This document shows, in pieces, positions 42,232-51,424 of a stretch of DNA of 64,000 nt. Where the stretch lies: positions 186,001 to 250,000 of the forward strand of contig JAEXTV010000021.1 in NCBI GenBank assembly GCA_023406895.1, written 5' to 3'. Origin of the DNA: Bacillota bacterium. Its GTDB lineage: Bacteria; Bacillota; Clostridia; Christensenellales; SZUA-584. The notes below the pieces were generated by a model. That model saw only the letters and a list, made by a program, of their open reading frames with translations. It was not told the DNA's origin and searched no databases. The position numbers and the translations under genes were made by a program. How positions within the stretch are numbered: position 1 is the stretch's first letter; every line of letters starts with the position of its first letter.

Positions 42232-43662
42232 ATGAAAAACGTTTATGAAAATCCGCTGCTTTCGCGGTATGCCTCAAAAGAGATGGCCGAGCTTTTTTCC
42301 GACGATGTTAAATTTAAAACGTGGCGCAGGTTGTGGGTCGCGCTTGCGGAATGCGAAAAAGACTTTGGCCTTGGAATTACGGACGAGCAGATCGCTGAGC
42401 TGAAGACCCATATGAATGACATCAATTACGACGTGGCCGAGGCGCAGGAAAAGCTTGTGCGGCACGATGTGATGGCACATGTGCACGCATACGGCGAGCA
42501 GTGCCCCAAGGCACGGCCGATCATTCACCTCGGTGCGACAAGCTGTTATGTGGGCGACAACACCGATCTGATTGTGATGCACAGCGCGCTTAAGCTTCTT
42601 GAAGACAAGCTCGTGAGTGTGATTGAAAATCTTTCAAAATTTGCGCTCAAATATAAGAATATGCCCACGCTTGGCTTCACGCATTTTCAGCCTGCGCAAT
42701 TAACCACTGTGGGCAAGCGTGCCACGCTCTGGATGCAGGACCTGCTCATGGATTTGGAGCAGCTTCAAGGTATTCTAAATAATTACAAGCTGCGCGGCGT
42801 AAAAGGCACCACGGGCACCGGCGCAAGCTTTTTATCGCTTTTTGACGGCGATGCCCAAAAGGTCAGGGCTCTCGATAAAGCGGTCTGTGAAAAAATCGGG
42901 TTTGAATCAGCCTTTGCCGTGACCGGGCAGACCTATCCGAGAAAATTTGATACGATTGTGCTCAATGTGCTCTCGCTGATTGCGCAAAGCGCTTATAAAT
43001 TCAGCAACGATCTTCGCTTGCTTCAGAATTTAAAAGAGATGGAGGAACCGTTTGAAAAGCAGCAAATAGGGTCCTCTGCAATGGCATACAAGCGCAACCC
43101 GATGCGCAGCGAGCGTATGGGCGCATTATGCCGTTTTGTGCTCTCTATGCCCGTCAACGCCGCTGTGACGGCCTCCACGCAGTGGTTCGAACGTACGCTC
43201 GACGACTCGGCCAACAAGCGTATTGTGGTGCCGCAGAGCTTCCTTGCCGTGGACGCGATACTCAATTTGTATCTGAATATCAGCGACGGGCTTGTTGTGT
43301 ACGATAAAGTCATTACAAAGCATATCAGTCAGGAGCTGCCTTTCATGGCCACTGAGACGATTTTGATGGAAGCGGTGAAACGCGGGGGAGACAGGCAGGA
43401 CTTGCACGAGCGTATCCGAACGCATTCGATGGCGGCCGCAGAGCGCGTAAAAATGCTTGGCGAAAGCAACAACCTGCTCGATTTAATCAAAGGTGATCCG
43501 GCATTTAAAATGACAGCGCAGGAAATTGACAGTCTGCTGGACCCGGTTAAGTTCACAGGCTGCGCCGCCGTACAGACGCAGGATTTTGTGGATGAACAGG
43601 TGAAGCCGATACTTGAGCAATATTCGGGCAGAACAGGTGTTAAGGGCGACGTTCGCGTATGA
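42232..43662 (+). CDS. purB: Adenylosuccinate lyase
   Basis: 476 residues. The ATG at 42232 follows CAAGGTGTG. HDVMAHVHAYG, IHLGATSCYVGDNTD, TLGFTHFQPAQLTTVGKRA and the superfamily signature GSSAMAYKRNPMRSER identify the fumarase/aspartase-superfamily lyase PurB. It acts twice in purine synthesis (SAICAR and adenylosuccinate cleavage). The stop overlaps the next start (ATGA). No purine riboswitch was seen. Confidence 0.96.
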   Translation: MKNVYENPLLSRYASKEMAELFSDDVKFKTWRRLWVALAECEKDFGLGITDEQIAELKTHMNDINYDVAEAQEKLVRHDVMAHVHAYGEQCPKARPIIHLGATSCYVGDNTDLIVMHSALKLLEDKLVSVIENLSKFALKYKNMPTLGFTHFQPAQLTTVGKRATLWMQDLLMDLEQLQGILNNYKLRGVKGTTGTGASFLSLFDGDAQKVRALDKAVCEKIGFESAFAVTGQTYPRKFDTIVLNVLSLIAQSAYKFSNDLRLLQNLKEMEEPFEKQQIGSSAMAYKRNPMRSERMGALCRFVLSMPVNAAVTASTQWFERTLDDSANKRIVVPQSFLAVDAILNLYLNISDGLVVYDKVITKHISQELPFMATETILMEAVKRGGDRQDLHERIRTHSMAAAERVKMLGESNNLLDLIKGDPAFKMTAQEIDSLLDPVKFTGCAAVQTQDFVDEQVKPILEQYSGRTGVKGDVRV

Positions 43663-44204
43663 TGATCAGCACGGAAAGACTGATTTTAAGAGAATATGCA
43701 GAAGATGATTATCTTCTTTTTAAATCAGTCTATACCGATCCTGAGATTATGAAATATGCTTACGTCGATGTTTATCAATCTGAAGAAGCCATCAGGAACT
43801 ATTTTGATAAGATTATTCAGGACAGCAAACAGATTGATAACAGAGATGCATGTGAGTTTGCTGTTTTCGAAAAGCAAAGCGGCAAATATATTGGGTCTGC
43901 GGATGTTGATGTGCAAATGAAAAACGAATACGGCGGCTACGGTGAAATCGGCTATTTTTTGCTTAAGGATTATTGGGGTAAAGGTTACGCCACGGAAATT
44001 GCCGCTAGACTCATCAATTTCTGTTTTGAAACCTTAAATTTTCATAAGGTTTGCGCCAGCTGTCATGCGTTTAACAAACAGTCTGAAAAGGTGATGGTTA
44101 AAGCGGGCATGCTCAAAGAAGGCGTTTTCAGAAAAAAACGGTTTAAGAACGGCCAGTGGCATGACGAGCTATACTATTCGATATTATTGGAAGAATGGCA
44201 ATAG
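43659..44204 (+). CDS. RimJ/RimL-type GNAT acetyltransferase
   Basis: 181 residues. TERLILREYAEDDYLLFKSVYTDPEIMKY, IGSADVDV, EIGYFLLKDYWGKGYATEIAARLINFCFE and KVCASCHAFNKQSEKVMVKAGMLKEGVFR form the acetyltransferase_3 pattern. It overlaps the purB stop by 4 bases. The substrate is unknown, with protein N-termini or small amines likely. Confidence 0.9.
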   Translation: MMISTERLILREYAEDDYLLFKSVYTDPEIMKYAYVDVYQSEEAIRNYFDKIIQDSKQIDNRDACEFAVFEKQSGKYIGSADVDVQMKNEYGGYGEIGYFLLKDYWGKGYATEIAARLINFCFETLNFHKVCASCHAFNKQSEKVMVKAGMLKEGVFRKKRFKNGQWHDELYYSILLEEWQ

Positions 44205-44243
44205 TTTTGTGGGGAAAAGGAGAAGTAACGGAGCGTAAACGAA

Positions 44244-44276
44244 AAATCCCTCAATCGTGTTAACGATGAGGGATTT
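44244..44276 (+). terminator. Strong hairpin terminator between the purB unit and tRNA-Trp
   Basis: AAATCCCTC/GAGGGATTT plus inner ATCGT/ACGAT with a GTTA loop and one bulged A. The flanking A and T runs make it suitable for both the plus-strand unit and the minus-strand tRNA. Confidence 0.75.
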
Positions 44277-44302
44277 CGAGTGGAGCTAAGTTTGCTCCAA
44301 AG

Positions 44303-44378
44303 TGGCAGGGGAGACGCGACTCGAACACGCAACCGTCGGTTTTGGAGACCGATGCTCTACCAATTGAGCCACTCCCCT
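44303..44378 (-). tRNA. tRNA-Trp (anticodon CCA)
   Basis: 76 nt including an encoded CCA. Acceptor AGGGGAG/CTCCCCT, D-arm GCTC/GAGC, anticodon arm TCGGT-CTCCAAA-ACCGA, T-loop TTCGAGT, discriminator G. Confidence 0.97.
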
Positions 44379-44394
44379 TCAGCAGACAATCGTT

Positions 44395-44423
44395 ATTATA
44401 AACAATTTGGTATGTTACGTCAA
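44395..44423 (-). promoter_or_regulatory. Promoter of tRNA-Trp, TTGACG-17-TATAAT
   Basis: On the minus strand, TTGACG (44423-44418) and TATAAT (44400-44395) with 17 bases between, 16 bases before the tRNA 5' end. Confidence 0.8.
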
Positions 44424-44530
44424 TAGAAAAGAAATCAGTTTATACATGTTTTGTATATAGATACGGCTTTGTCCGTTTGGGTTCAATCATACGCCGTGCG
44501 GAGAGAGAATACAGCAAAGGAGAAACAAAA

Positions 44531-45373
44531 ATGCCGCTTGTCAATTTACAGTCTGTGCTCAAAAAAGCCGAAAAGGAAAAGTATGCTGTCGGAAGTTTTG
44601 ATGTGATCAATACGGAAATGCTGCAAGGCGTGATCGCCGCAGCCGAGGAAACCAGATCACCTGTGATACTGGCTTTTGCCCAGAGCTTTGAGGATACCGT
44701 TGCACTGAAAAACCTCGCGCCCGTCATGGTGAGCATGGCGCATCAGGCTACAGTTCCTGTCGTGGTTCACCTCGATCATGCTGAGACGTTTGAATACTTA
44801 AGCCGCGCCGTTTCATACGGTTTCACTTCTGTGATGATTGATGCTTCGGTGATGCCGTTTGCCGACAATGTGGCGGCAACAAAGAAAGTGATTGAGCTGT
44901 GCAGGAAAACCGGTGTTTCCGTGGAAGCGGAGCTTGGACATGTGAGCGGCGGAGAGGCTGCAGACAATGACGATGATTATCTCTATACGGATGTGAGCGA
45001 AGCCTCTTTATTTGTCAAAGAAACGGGCGTAGATGCCCTTGCGGTGGCAATTGGGACGATTCACGGCGTTTATAAGAAAAAGCCTGTTTTAAGCCTGCAG
45101 CGGCTCAATGAAATCAAACAGCAGACTCAAATCCCGATCGTGCTTCATGGCGGCTCCGGGCTTTCGGATGACGATTTCAGAGCGACGATTTCAAGCGGCG
45201 TTTCAAAAATAAATATATTTACGGATTTAACGTTGGCGGCTATGAACAGCATTCGGCAGGATGTCGATAAGGGGTTGCCTTATATGAGCTTGTGCTATAA
45301 TATTGTGCAAGCAGTGAAGGAAGAAACCATTAAAAAAATAAAGCTTTTCGGCAGCGACGGAAAAGCAGAATGA
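44531..45373 (+). CDS. Class II fructose/tagatose-bisphosphate aldolase family protein
   Basis: 280 residues; the ATG at 44531 follows AAAGGAGAAAC. AVGSFDVINTEMLQGVIAAAEE, VVVHLDHAETFE (catalytic Asp and zinc His), VEAELGHVSGGE, IGTIHGVY, VLHGGSGLSD and SKINIFTDL match class II zinc aldolases, closer to the GatY/KbaY/FbaA-like short forms. The substrate could be fructose- or tagatose-1,6-bisphosphate or a related ketose. proC follows 18 bases later. Confidence 0.9.
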   Translation: MPLVNLQSVLKKAEKEKYAVGSFDVINTEMLQGVIAAAEETRSPVILAFAQSFEDTVALKNLAPVMVSMAHQATVPVVVHLDHAETFEYLSRAVSYGFTSVMIDASVMPFADNVAATKKVIELCRKTGVSVEAELGHVSGGEAADNDDDYLYTDVSEASLFVKETGVDALAVAIGTIHGVYKKKPVLSLQRLNEIKQQTQIPIVLHGGSGLSDDDFRATISSGVSKINIFTDLTLAAMNSIRQDVDKGLPYMSLCYNIVQAVKEETIKKIKLFGSDGKAE

Positions 45374-45391
45374 TTTAAGGAGAATAAACAG

Positions 45392-46201
45392 ATGTCAGTA
45401 TATACGCTTGGGTTTGTGGGGGCCGGAAACATGGCGAGCGCCATCATCAAAGGAGCTGTTGCAAAAAACGTCGTGCGCGCTTCGGCAGTCAGCGTTTATG
45501 ATGTGGATACAAAAAAAACAAAAGCATTGTCAGAAGAGCTTGGTATTATGGCCGCCGAGAGCTTACCGAAGCTCTGCCATAATAGCGATATCATCATCAT
45601 TGCCGTGAAGCCCAATGTGATGACGGCGGTGCTCACAGATATCAATCCGTTCATCACCCATCAAGCTGTGGTTTCCATCGCTGCGGGCTGGAGCGCCGCT
45701 ATGATAAAGTCTGTCATCGGCGAAGATAAGAAAGTGCTGCGGCTGATGCCCAACACACCGCTGATGTCCGGCGAAGGAATGACCGTTTTTGAGGCACCCG
45801 GCAGTTTAACCGGTGAGGAACAAGCCTTTGTTGAAAAGCTGTTTTCGGCGCTCGGGCAGATTGACCATGCACCGTGCAAAGCGATGGACGCGGTGACGGC
45901 CGTATCGGGCAGCGGGCCGGCTTATGTGTTTATGTTCATCGAGGCGCTCGCTGATGCGGGCGTGCTGTGTGGCCTGCCGCGTGCTCAGGCCCAAAAGCTT
46001 GCGGCACAGACGGTGCTCGGAAGCGCCAAAATGGTGCTTGAAACGGGCAGCCATCCGGGGGCACTCAAAGACGCCGTCTGCTCGCCGGGCGGTACCACCA
46101 TTGAAGCGGTTAAGTCTCTGGAGCAGGATGGTTTCCGGGGCGCTGTGATTAATGCCGTAGAAAAATGCGCACAAAAATCCCAGAAAATGTCTATATTATG
46201 A
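45392..46201 (+). CDS. proC: Pyrroline-5-carboxylate reductase
   Basis: 269 residues. LGFVGAGNMASAIIKG is the NAD(P)-binding loop; IIIAVKPNVM, LRLMPNTPLMSGEGMTV, AVSGSGPAYVFMFIEALADAGV and SPGGTTIEAV are the family blocks, the last being the ProC signature. It catalyses the final step of proline synthesis. The end overlaps the rnhA start (ATGA). Confidence 0.96.
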   Translation: MSVYTLGFVGAGNMASAIIKGAVAKNVVRASAVSVYDVDTKKTKALSEELGIMAAESLPKLCHNSDIIIIAVKPNVMTAVLTDINPFITHQAVVSIAAGWSAAMIKSVIGEDKKVLRLMPNTPLMSGEGMTVFEAPGSLTGEEQAFVEKLFSALGQIDHAPCKAMDAVTAVSGSGPAYVFMFIEALADAGVLCGLPRAQAQKLAAQTVLGSAKMVLETGSHPGALKDAVCSPGGTTIEAVKSLEQDGFRGAVINAVEKCAQKSQKMSIL

Positions 46202-46641
46202 TGAAAGAGGTTATCATATATACAGACGGTGCGTGCTCGTTTAACCCGGGGCCGGGGGGATGGGCAGCCGTCCTCCTTTATAAGGGCAATGAAAAACGTA
46301 TCAGCGGCTTTGAGCCGGACACAACGAATAACCGTATGGAATTAACCGCTGTGCTGGAAGCTTTAAAAGCGCTTAAAGAGCCGTGCAGCGTTACCGTGCA
46401 TACGGACAGCGCGTATATCCATAACGCGTTTGAAAAAGGCTGGATCGATAAGTGGCTTATGAACGGATGGAAAAACGCGTCCAAACAGCCTGTAGAAAAC
46501 CAGGATATTTGGAAAGCCATACTGCAGGCGGCGCGCGACCATCAGGTGAAATATAAAAAAGTTAAAGGGCACGCGGATGATAAGTATAACAACATCTGCG
46601 ATGAGCTCGCCAGAAAAGCAATTAAAGACAACAAGGCTTAA
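46198..46641 (+). CDS. rnhA: Ribonuclease HI
   Basis: 147 residues (146 if the next ATG is used). The catalytic acids are in IYTDGAC, NNRMELTAV, VHTDSAY and GHADDKYNN. The handle-like KGWIDKWLMNGWKNASKQPVENQDIW is present. It removes RNA from RNA-DNA hybrids. It overlaps proC by 4 bases, so its translation is probably coupled. A terminator follows. Confidence 0.95.
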   Translation: MMKEVIIYTDGACSFNPGPGGWAAVLLYKGNEKRISGFEPDTTNNRMELTAVLEALKALKEPCSVTVHTDSAYIHNAFEKGWIDKWLMNGWKNASKQPVENQDIWKAILQAARDHQVKYKKVKGHADDKYNNICDELARKAIKDNKA

Positions 46642-46653
46642 TTGGGGATACAT

Positions 46654-46698
46654 CAAACTATGCGTAAAAGACATGTTTTGCGCATAGTTGTTGCTTTT
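46654..46698 (+). terminator. Terminator after rnhA
   Basis: AACTATGCG pairs with CGCATAGTT; the loop region also pairs (AAAA/TTTT). T-rich sequence follows. Confidence 0.65.
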
Positions 46699-46750
46699 TA
46701 AGGCCATTTCTACTATAATGAACGCATCTATTATATGCAGGTGCTGCGCT

Positions 46751-47791
46751 ATGTCCAAACAAAGCAAAACAGAAATCAACGTTCAGAAAACAGAAAAACT
46801 GCGCCGTGTGCTTGAAACGCTGCCTACATTCACGCTCGAATTCTTTCGCGGCATTGAACCCAATACATTGTTGCTCACACGCATCAATTATGCGTATGAT
46901 CTGCGTTTGTTTTTCTCATTCCTCGAAAATGAACTCGGCAAAGATATTAACACCATGCAGGCTTCCGATTTAAATGCAATTACTCTAACAGATATTGAAC
47001 GATTTCTTGAATATGTGCGTCTTTATTATAAAGACGATAACACCGTTGAAAACGGCGAAAAAGGCGTTGCGCGCAAGCTGTCGACTTTGCGCACTTTATT
47101 TAAATACTATTATAATAAGGAAATCCTTGAAAACAACGTCACAACGCGCCTGAAAACGCCGAAAATACATGACAAACCAATATTGCGTCTCGAACACGAT
47201 GAAGCGATGCGGCTGCTTTACCTGATTGACACCGGCGACGGACTGACCGACAAGCAGCTGGATTTTCACCAACGCACAAGGCTGCGTGATCTCGCTATAT
47301 TCACACTGTTTTTAACCACCGGCATCCGTATCAGCGAGCTCTGTGCGCTCGATGTCAGTGATGTTGACCTTCAGCGCCGCTCGTTTAAAGTGCTGCGCAA
47401 AGGCGGTAACGAAGCGCTGCTGTATTTTAGCGAACAGACAGCCGAGGCGATCGAGCAATATTTGGAAGAAAGAAGAAACACAGCCAATTACAGCTTGACC
47501 TCTCCCCTGTTTCTCTCACTCCAGCAAAAGCGAATGAGTGTTCGCGCTTTGCAGATGCTCGTGCAAAAGTACGCCCGGCTCGCTGTGCCGCTTAAAAATA
47601 TATCTCCGCATAAGCTGCGCAGCACATACGGCACGCTGCTGTATCAGCAAACGGGTGATATTTATCTCGTGGCTGATGTGCTTGGCCATAAAGACGTGAA
47701 CACCACGAAAAAGCATTATGCCGCTATCGATGAATCGCGCCGTAAACTTGCTTCGGACGCCGTGGTGTTTAAGCGGGATAATGGAGAATGA
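46751..47791 (+). CDS. XerC/XerD-type tyrosine recombinase
   Basis: 346 residues; the ATG at 46751 follows GCAGGTGCTG. It has an N-terminal SAM-like core-binding domain (about 40-150) and a C-terminal catalytic domain. That domain has TGIRISELCALDVSDVD (Arg I), LRKGGNE (Lys), SPHKLRSTYGTLL (His-x-x-Arg) and LGHKDVNTTKKHYAAIDESR (His and nucleophile Tyr). The insert TGDGLTDKQLDFHQRTRLRD before Arg I is typical of a Clostridia subgroup. It could be the chromosomal XerD/XerC for dimer resolution or a stand-alone integrase; the housekeeping context favours the former. Confidence 0.88.
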   Translation: MSKQSKTEINVQKTEKLRRVLETLPTFTLEFFRGIEPNTLLLTRINYAYDLRLFFSFLENELGKDINTMQASDLNAITLTDIERFLEYVRLYYKDDNTVENGEKGVARKLSTLRTLFKYYYNKEILENNVTTRLKTPKIHDKPILRLEHDEAMRLLYLIDTGDGLTDKQLDFHQRTRLRDLAIFTLFLTTGIRISELCALDVSDVDLQRRSFKVLRKGGNEALLYFSEQTAEAIEQYLEERRNTANYSLTSPLFLSLQQKRMSVRALQMLVQKYARLAVPLKNISPHKLRSTYGTLLYQQTGDIYLVADVLGHKDVNTTKKHYAAIDESRRKLASDAVVFKRDNGE

Positions 47792-47851
47792 TTAGTAATC
47801 ACAACAGCGTAAAAATCCTAGTCTGTTGCATAATGTCATCAAAGATCAAGC

Positions 47852-48205
47852 TTAATAATCATTTAGGCCGATTGCTTTGAGAACTTCTACTTTTATTTCA
47901 TCGACAATTTGCTCAACTGGCAAATCCAACGGAATTAAATCACCATCTTCAAACATCCATTTTGATGCATCGCTTTGGTTATGTGCATATTCAATTAACA
48001 CCCAATCTTTCAGCATGCCAGAAATTGTTGAGTGCTTTAAAAAGCTTATTAAACAATATGTTTGTATATATTTATAGCATTCTAATTCTTTTTGCCCTTT
48101 ATTTGTTTTGGTTGCTAACTTTATCGTTACTTTTCTAAAACCAATCTCGTATAAAACTTTTTCTATTTCATTTATTAAATTAAGTTTGAAATTTTCAGAG
48201 CACAT
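47852..48205 (-). CDS. AT-rich protein of unknown function
   Basis: 117 residues, no membrane segment or signal, starting MCSENFKLNLINEIEKVLYEIGF and ending EVLKAIGLNDY, with an acidic middle (MFEDGDLIPLDLP). The start follows GGGTGGGTTATA. The base composition is clearly more AT-rich than in its neighbours. It sits between the recombinase and lexA, as expected for acquired DNA. Size and charge would suit an immunity-type protein, but no family is recognised. Confidence 0.6.
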   Translation of the reverse strand: MCSENFKLNLINEIEKVLYEIGFRKVTIKLATKTNKGQKELECYKYIQTYCLISFLKHSTISGMLKDWVLIEYAHNQSDASKWMFEDGDLIPLDLPVEQIVDEIKVEVLKAIGLNDY

Positions 48206-48308
48206 TATAACCCACCCGAAAATATAAATATCAGATTGTAAAACTGGAATACATAAACCTTATTATCACAATATACCATACGTTATTATCAGGGTGCAAT
48301 ACAAACAA

Positions 48309-48322
48309 GAACAAATGTTTGC
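48309..48322. promoter_or_regulatory. SOS box (LexA operator) upstream of lexA
   Basis: GAACAAATGTTTGC matches the Gram-positive LexA site CGAACnnnnGTTCG closely. It lies 8 bases before the lexA -35 element. Confidence 0.8.
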
Positions 48323-48329
48323 ATTTTTG

Positions 48330-48358
48330 TTGACATTCCCGTGTCCATTTGTTATATT
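48330..48358 (+). promoter_or_regulatory. lexA promoter TTGACA-17-TATATT
   Basis: TTGACA at 48330-48335 and TATATT at 48353-48358, just downstream of the SOS box and 29 bases before the start codon. Confidence 0.85.
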
Positions 48359-48386
48359 TTTTTTATAAATAAAAGTGAGGTTTGCT

Positions 48387-48992
48387 ATGGAAGATTTGAC
48401 ACGGCGGCAAAACGAAGTGCTCGAATACTTAAAGGATTATATTGGCGATAACGGCTACGCGCCTTGCGTACGCGATATCTGCCTGGCTCTAGACTTAAAA
48501 TCCACCTCGACAGCCCATGCGCATCTCACGAAGCTTGAGAAAAAAGGCTATATCTCCAGAGACCCCGCAAAACCGCGCACGATCATGATTTTGGACGGAA
48601 GCGCGATGAAGCCGCGCATGGTGGCTGTGCCGGTGCTCGGGCGCGTGGCGGCGGGTACACCGATTACAGCCGTGGAGAATATCGAAGAATACCTCTCACT
48701 CCCCTATTCGCTGCTTGGCAGCGATGACGTGTTTATTTTGAATGTCTGCGGCGACAGCATGGTGAACGCCGGCATATTCGATAAAGACAAAATCATTGCA
48801 CAAAAACAGGATTATGCACAAAACGGCGACATCGTCGTCGCTCTGCTCGAGGACGAGGCCACCGTTAAACGCTTTTTTGTAGAAAACGGACACGTCCGCC
48901 TTCAGCCCGAGAATGACAGCTACGAGCCGATCTATACGAGGAATATTGATATCCTCGGCAAAGTGATCGGCGTGCTGCGTATGTTCAGATAA
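48387..48992 (+). CDS. lexA: LexA repressor
   Basis: 201 residues; the ATG at 48387 follows GTGAGG. It has a winged helix (PCVRDICLALDLKSTSTAHAHLTKLEKKGYI) and a self-cleavage site Ala89-Gly90 (VAAGTPI). The Ser124/Lys161 catalytic pair lies in CGDSMVNAGI and DEATVKRFF. It represses SOS genes and is inactivated by RecA. The upstream SOS box shows autoregulation. The 3' end overlaps the convergent PLP-enzyme gene by 8 bases. Confidence 0.97.
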   Translation: MEDLTRRQNEVLEYLKDYIGDNGYAPCVRDICLALDLKSTSTAHAHLTKLEKKGYISRDPAKPRTIMILDGSAMKPRMVAVPVLGRVAAGTPITAVENIEEYLSLPYSLLGSDDVFILNVCGDSMVNAGIFDKDKIIAQKQDYAQNGDIVVALLEDEATVKRFFVENGHVRLQPENDSYEPIYTRNIDILGKVIGVLRMFR

Positions 48993-50253
48993 TTTTCATC
49001 TCTTCCAGAGCCATCATCAGCCCCAGCTTCATATGCGCGTAGGTTAAGCCCCCTTGCGCATACACGATATATGGCGGTTTGACGGGGGCATCGGCACTGA
49101 GCTCAATAGAAGCGCCCTGCACAAACGTGCCGGCCGCCATCACGATTTTATCATCATAGCCCGGCATATCCCACGGCTCAGGCACGGCCTGGCTGTCGAC
49201 AGCCGCGGCTTTTTGTATGCCGCGCGTATAAGCAAGCAGCAGCTTCTCATCATTGAGCATGATCGACTGCGTGATGTCGCTTCTTTTGTCGTCGTGAGTG
49301 GGAAATACTTTGTAGCCGAGCATTTCAAACACTTTGGCGAAAAGCACGCTGCCTTTGAGCGCTTGCCCGACAGTATGGGGTGCCATAAACAGCCCTTGGA
49401 AGAAGCTGCGGTACGGTGCTTCATATGATCCCACTTCCATGCCGAGCCCCGGGCAGGTCAGCCTGTTTTCCACAAGCTCAATCAGGTCGGCACGTCCGGC
49501 AATGTAGCCGCCCGTGGGTGCGATACCGCCGCCCGGATTTTTAATCAGCGAGCCTGCCATCAGATCAACACCGCACTCCGTCGGTTCTTCAAGCTCGCAG
49601 AACTCGCCGTAGCAGTTATCCGCAATCACAATGATATCGGGATACTGGCGTTTGATCGCGAGCACAAATTCGCGCATCTCCAGCATTGAAATGGCTTTGC
49701 GCCATTCATACCCCCTGGAGCGTTGAATAAAAAGCGCCTTGGGGCGCTCGCAGGTCTTAATCACCCTCTCCACGCGGGCCAGATCTATTCCGCCATCCGG
49801 CAGAAGATTGACCTGTTGATAATTCACAGCCCAGTCAAGAAGCGAGCCGGTATTTGCCGTGCCTTTCTTGCCGATGACGTTTTCGAGAGTGTCATACGGC
49901 TTTCCCGTCACGCTGATCAGCGTATCGAGCGGCCGCAAAACCGCGTATAGCGCGAGCGAAATCGCATGGGTGCCTGACGCAATGTGCGGGCTCAATACGG
50001 CTTTTTGTGCTTTCACAATTCGCGCGAACACGTTACAGAGTGCCTGCCTGCCTTCATCGGCATAGCCGTAGCCCGTGGTCGGCGCGAAATGACGCTGACT
50101 GATGTTTTCCTGTCTGAACGCGTCAATCACTTTGTACTGATTGTTTTCAGCGGTCGTTTCAATGGGTTTGAAAACATGCGAAAGAGATCTCTCCGCGTCA
50201 CTTAACAGCGTTTGAGTTCTCTTGCTGATGCCTAAATTTTCGAGTATTTGCAT
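48985..50253 (-). CDS. PLP-dependent enzyme, methionine gamma-lyase family (aluminium resistance-like)
   Basis: 422 residues. SPHIASGTHAISLALYAVLRPLDTLISVTGKPYDTLENVIG, ADNCYGEFCELEEPTECGVDLMAGSLIKNPGGGIAPTGGYIAG (PLP-binding Lys in LIKNPGG) and GMEVG are diagnostic of the YnbB group. This group is annotated as methionine gamma-lyase family or aluminium resistance protein. The true substrate is not established. It follows hfq by 3 bases, a common order miaA-hfq-ynbB in Bacillota. Confidence 0.93.
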   Translation of the reverse strand: MQILENLGISKRTQTLLSDAERSLSHVFKPIETTAENNQYKVIDAFRQENISQRHFAPTTGYGYADEGRQALCNVFARIVKAQKAVLSPHIASGTHAISLALYAVLRPLDTLISVTGKPYDTLENVIGKKGTANTGSLLDWAVNYQQVNLLPDGGIDLARVERVIKTCERPKALFIQRSRGYEWRKAISMLEMREFVLAIKRQYPDIIVIADNCYGEFCELEEPTECGVDLMAGSLIKNPGGGIAPTGGYIAGRADLIELVENRLTCPGLGMEVGSYEAPYRSFFQGLFMAPHTVGQALKGSVLFAKVFEMLGYKVFPTHDDKRSDITQSIMLNDEKLLLAYTRGIQKAAAVDSQAVPEPWDMPGYDDKIVMAAGTFVQGASIELSADAPVKPPYIVYAQGGLTYAHMKLGLMMALEEMKII

Positions 50254-50256
50254 AGA

Positions 50257-50511
50257 TTATTCTTCCGGCTGCTCTTTCTGCTTGTCGGAGAATGTAAAGA
50301 ACACGGCCCTCGCAGGCGAAATCGTTGATACGGCATGCTTATAGATCATCAACTGCTTGCCTTCACTGTCGAGTATAATTGTAAAATTATCGAATCCTTT
50401 CACTGTTCCTTTAATTTGATAGCCGTTTGTTAAATGAATCGTCACAACCACATGTTCTTTTCGTACCTGATTCAGAAAAACATCCTGAAGTACGATGACT
50501 GACTTTTGCAT
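50257..50511 (-). CDS. hfq: RNA chaperone Hfq
   Basis: 84 residues. [40 protein letters not shown] in pieces is the Sm1 motif, and [15 protein letters not shown] is Sm2 with the usual Tyr-Lys-His. It forms a hexameric ring that binds small RNAs and A-rich tails. It follows miaA by one base. Confidence 0.96.
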   Translation of the reverse strand: MQKSVIVLQDVFLNQVRKEHVVVTIHLTNGYQIKGTVKGFDNFTIILDSEGKQLMIYKHAVSTISPARAVFFTFSDKQKEQPEE

Positions 50512-50512
50512 A

Positions 50513-51424
50513 TTAAAACCCCTTTCTTTTTATATATAACATTATTTCACAAATCGTTTCTTCTATACATGGTCTCACATCAAACCATTCAATACGCTCA
50601 TCGCGTTTAAACCATGTCATCTGCCGCTTGGCAAAACGGCGTGTGTTGCGTTTAATCAGCCGTACAGCTTCATCAAGGGTGATCCCGCCTTTAAAATAAT
50701 CAACGAGTTCTTTGTATCCGATGGCTTTGAGTGCGACTGTTTCACCGTAAAGATCGTAAATCCGGCGTGCTTCCTCAACCAGCCCGCATTGAATCATGTT
50801 GTCCACGCGCGCCTCGATCCTCTCATAAAGCAGCGGCCTCGGTATACTAAGACCGATAATGAGAAAGTCATCGCTCGTGTTGGGCTTTCGGAACTCATAC
50901 GCACTGGTGCCATTCGTTTCAATCAGCTCCAAACGGCGCAATATGCGCCGCCTATCGTTTTTGGCAACTATTTTGGCATATTCAGGATCTTTATTTTCCA
51001 ATATATTATACAAGTATTCACTGCTTTTGTCATCCGCAAGTTGTGACAATTTAAGTCGAATCGTGTCGTCCTTGCGGCTTGCACCGAAGTTTAAATCATA
51101 AACGAGTGCGTTCACATAGAGCCCGGTGCCGCCCGCAATCACCGGAGCTTCACCTTTACTATTTGCCTCTTCAATAAGCGAAAAAGCGTCTTTTTGAAAT
51201 TGCGCCACCGAATAGTCTTCATTTGGGGCAACGATGTCGATCAGGTCATGATGCACACCCTGCATCTCGTCAACTGTGGCTTTTGCGGTGCCGATATCCA
51301 TACCCTTATAAATCTGCATGCTGTCGGCGGAAATCACGCCCGAGTGCAGCGCCTTGGCCACTTCCACGGATATTTTCGTTTTTCCCGACGCGGTGGGACC
51401 GGTGATGATAATGAAACGTCTCAT
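50513..51424 (-). CDS. miaA: tRNA dimethylallyltransferase
   Basis: 303 residues. The Walker A loop [68 protein letters not shown] and [20 protein letters not shown] are all typical. It prenylates A37 of tRNAs reading UNN codons, the substrate of MiaB encoded 7 kb upstream in the same direction. It overlaps mutL by 4 bases. Confidence 0.97.
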   Translation of the reverse strand: MRRFIIITGPTASGKTKISVEVAKALHSGVISADSMQIYKGMDIGTAKATVDEMQGVHHDLIDIVAPNEDYSVAQFQKDAFSLIEEANSKGEAPVIAGGTGLYVNALVYDLNFGASRKDDTIRLKLSQLADDKSSEYLYNILENKDPEYAKIVAKNDRRRILRRLELIETNGTSAYEFRKPNTSDDFLIIGLSIPRPLLYERIEARVDNMIQCGLVEEARRIYDLYGETVALKAIGYKELVDYFKGGITLDEAVRLIKRNTRRFAKRQMTWFKRDERIEWFDVRPCIEETICEIMLYIKRKGF

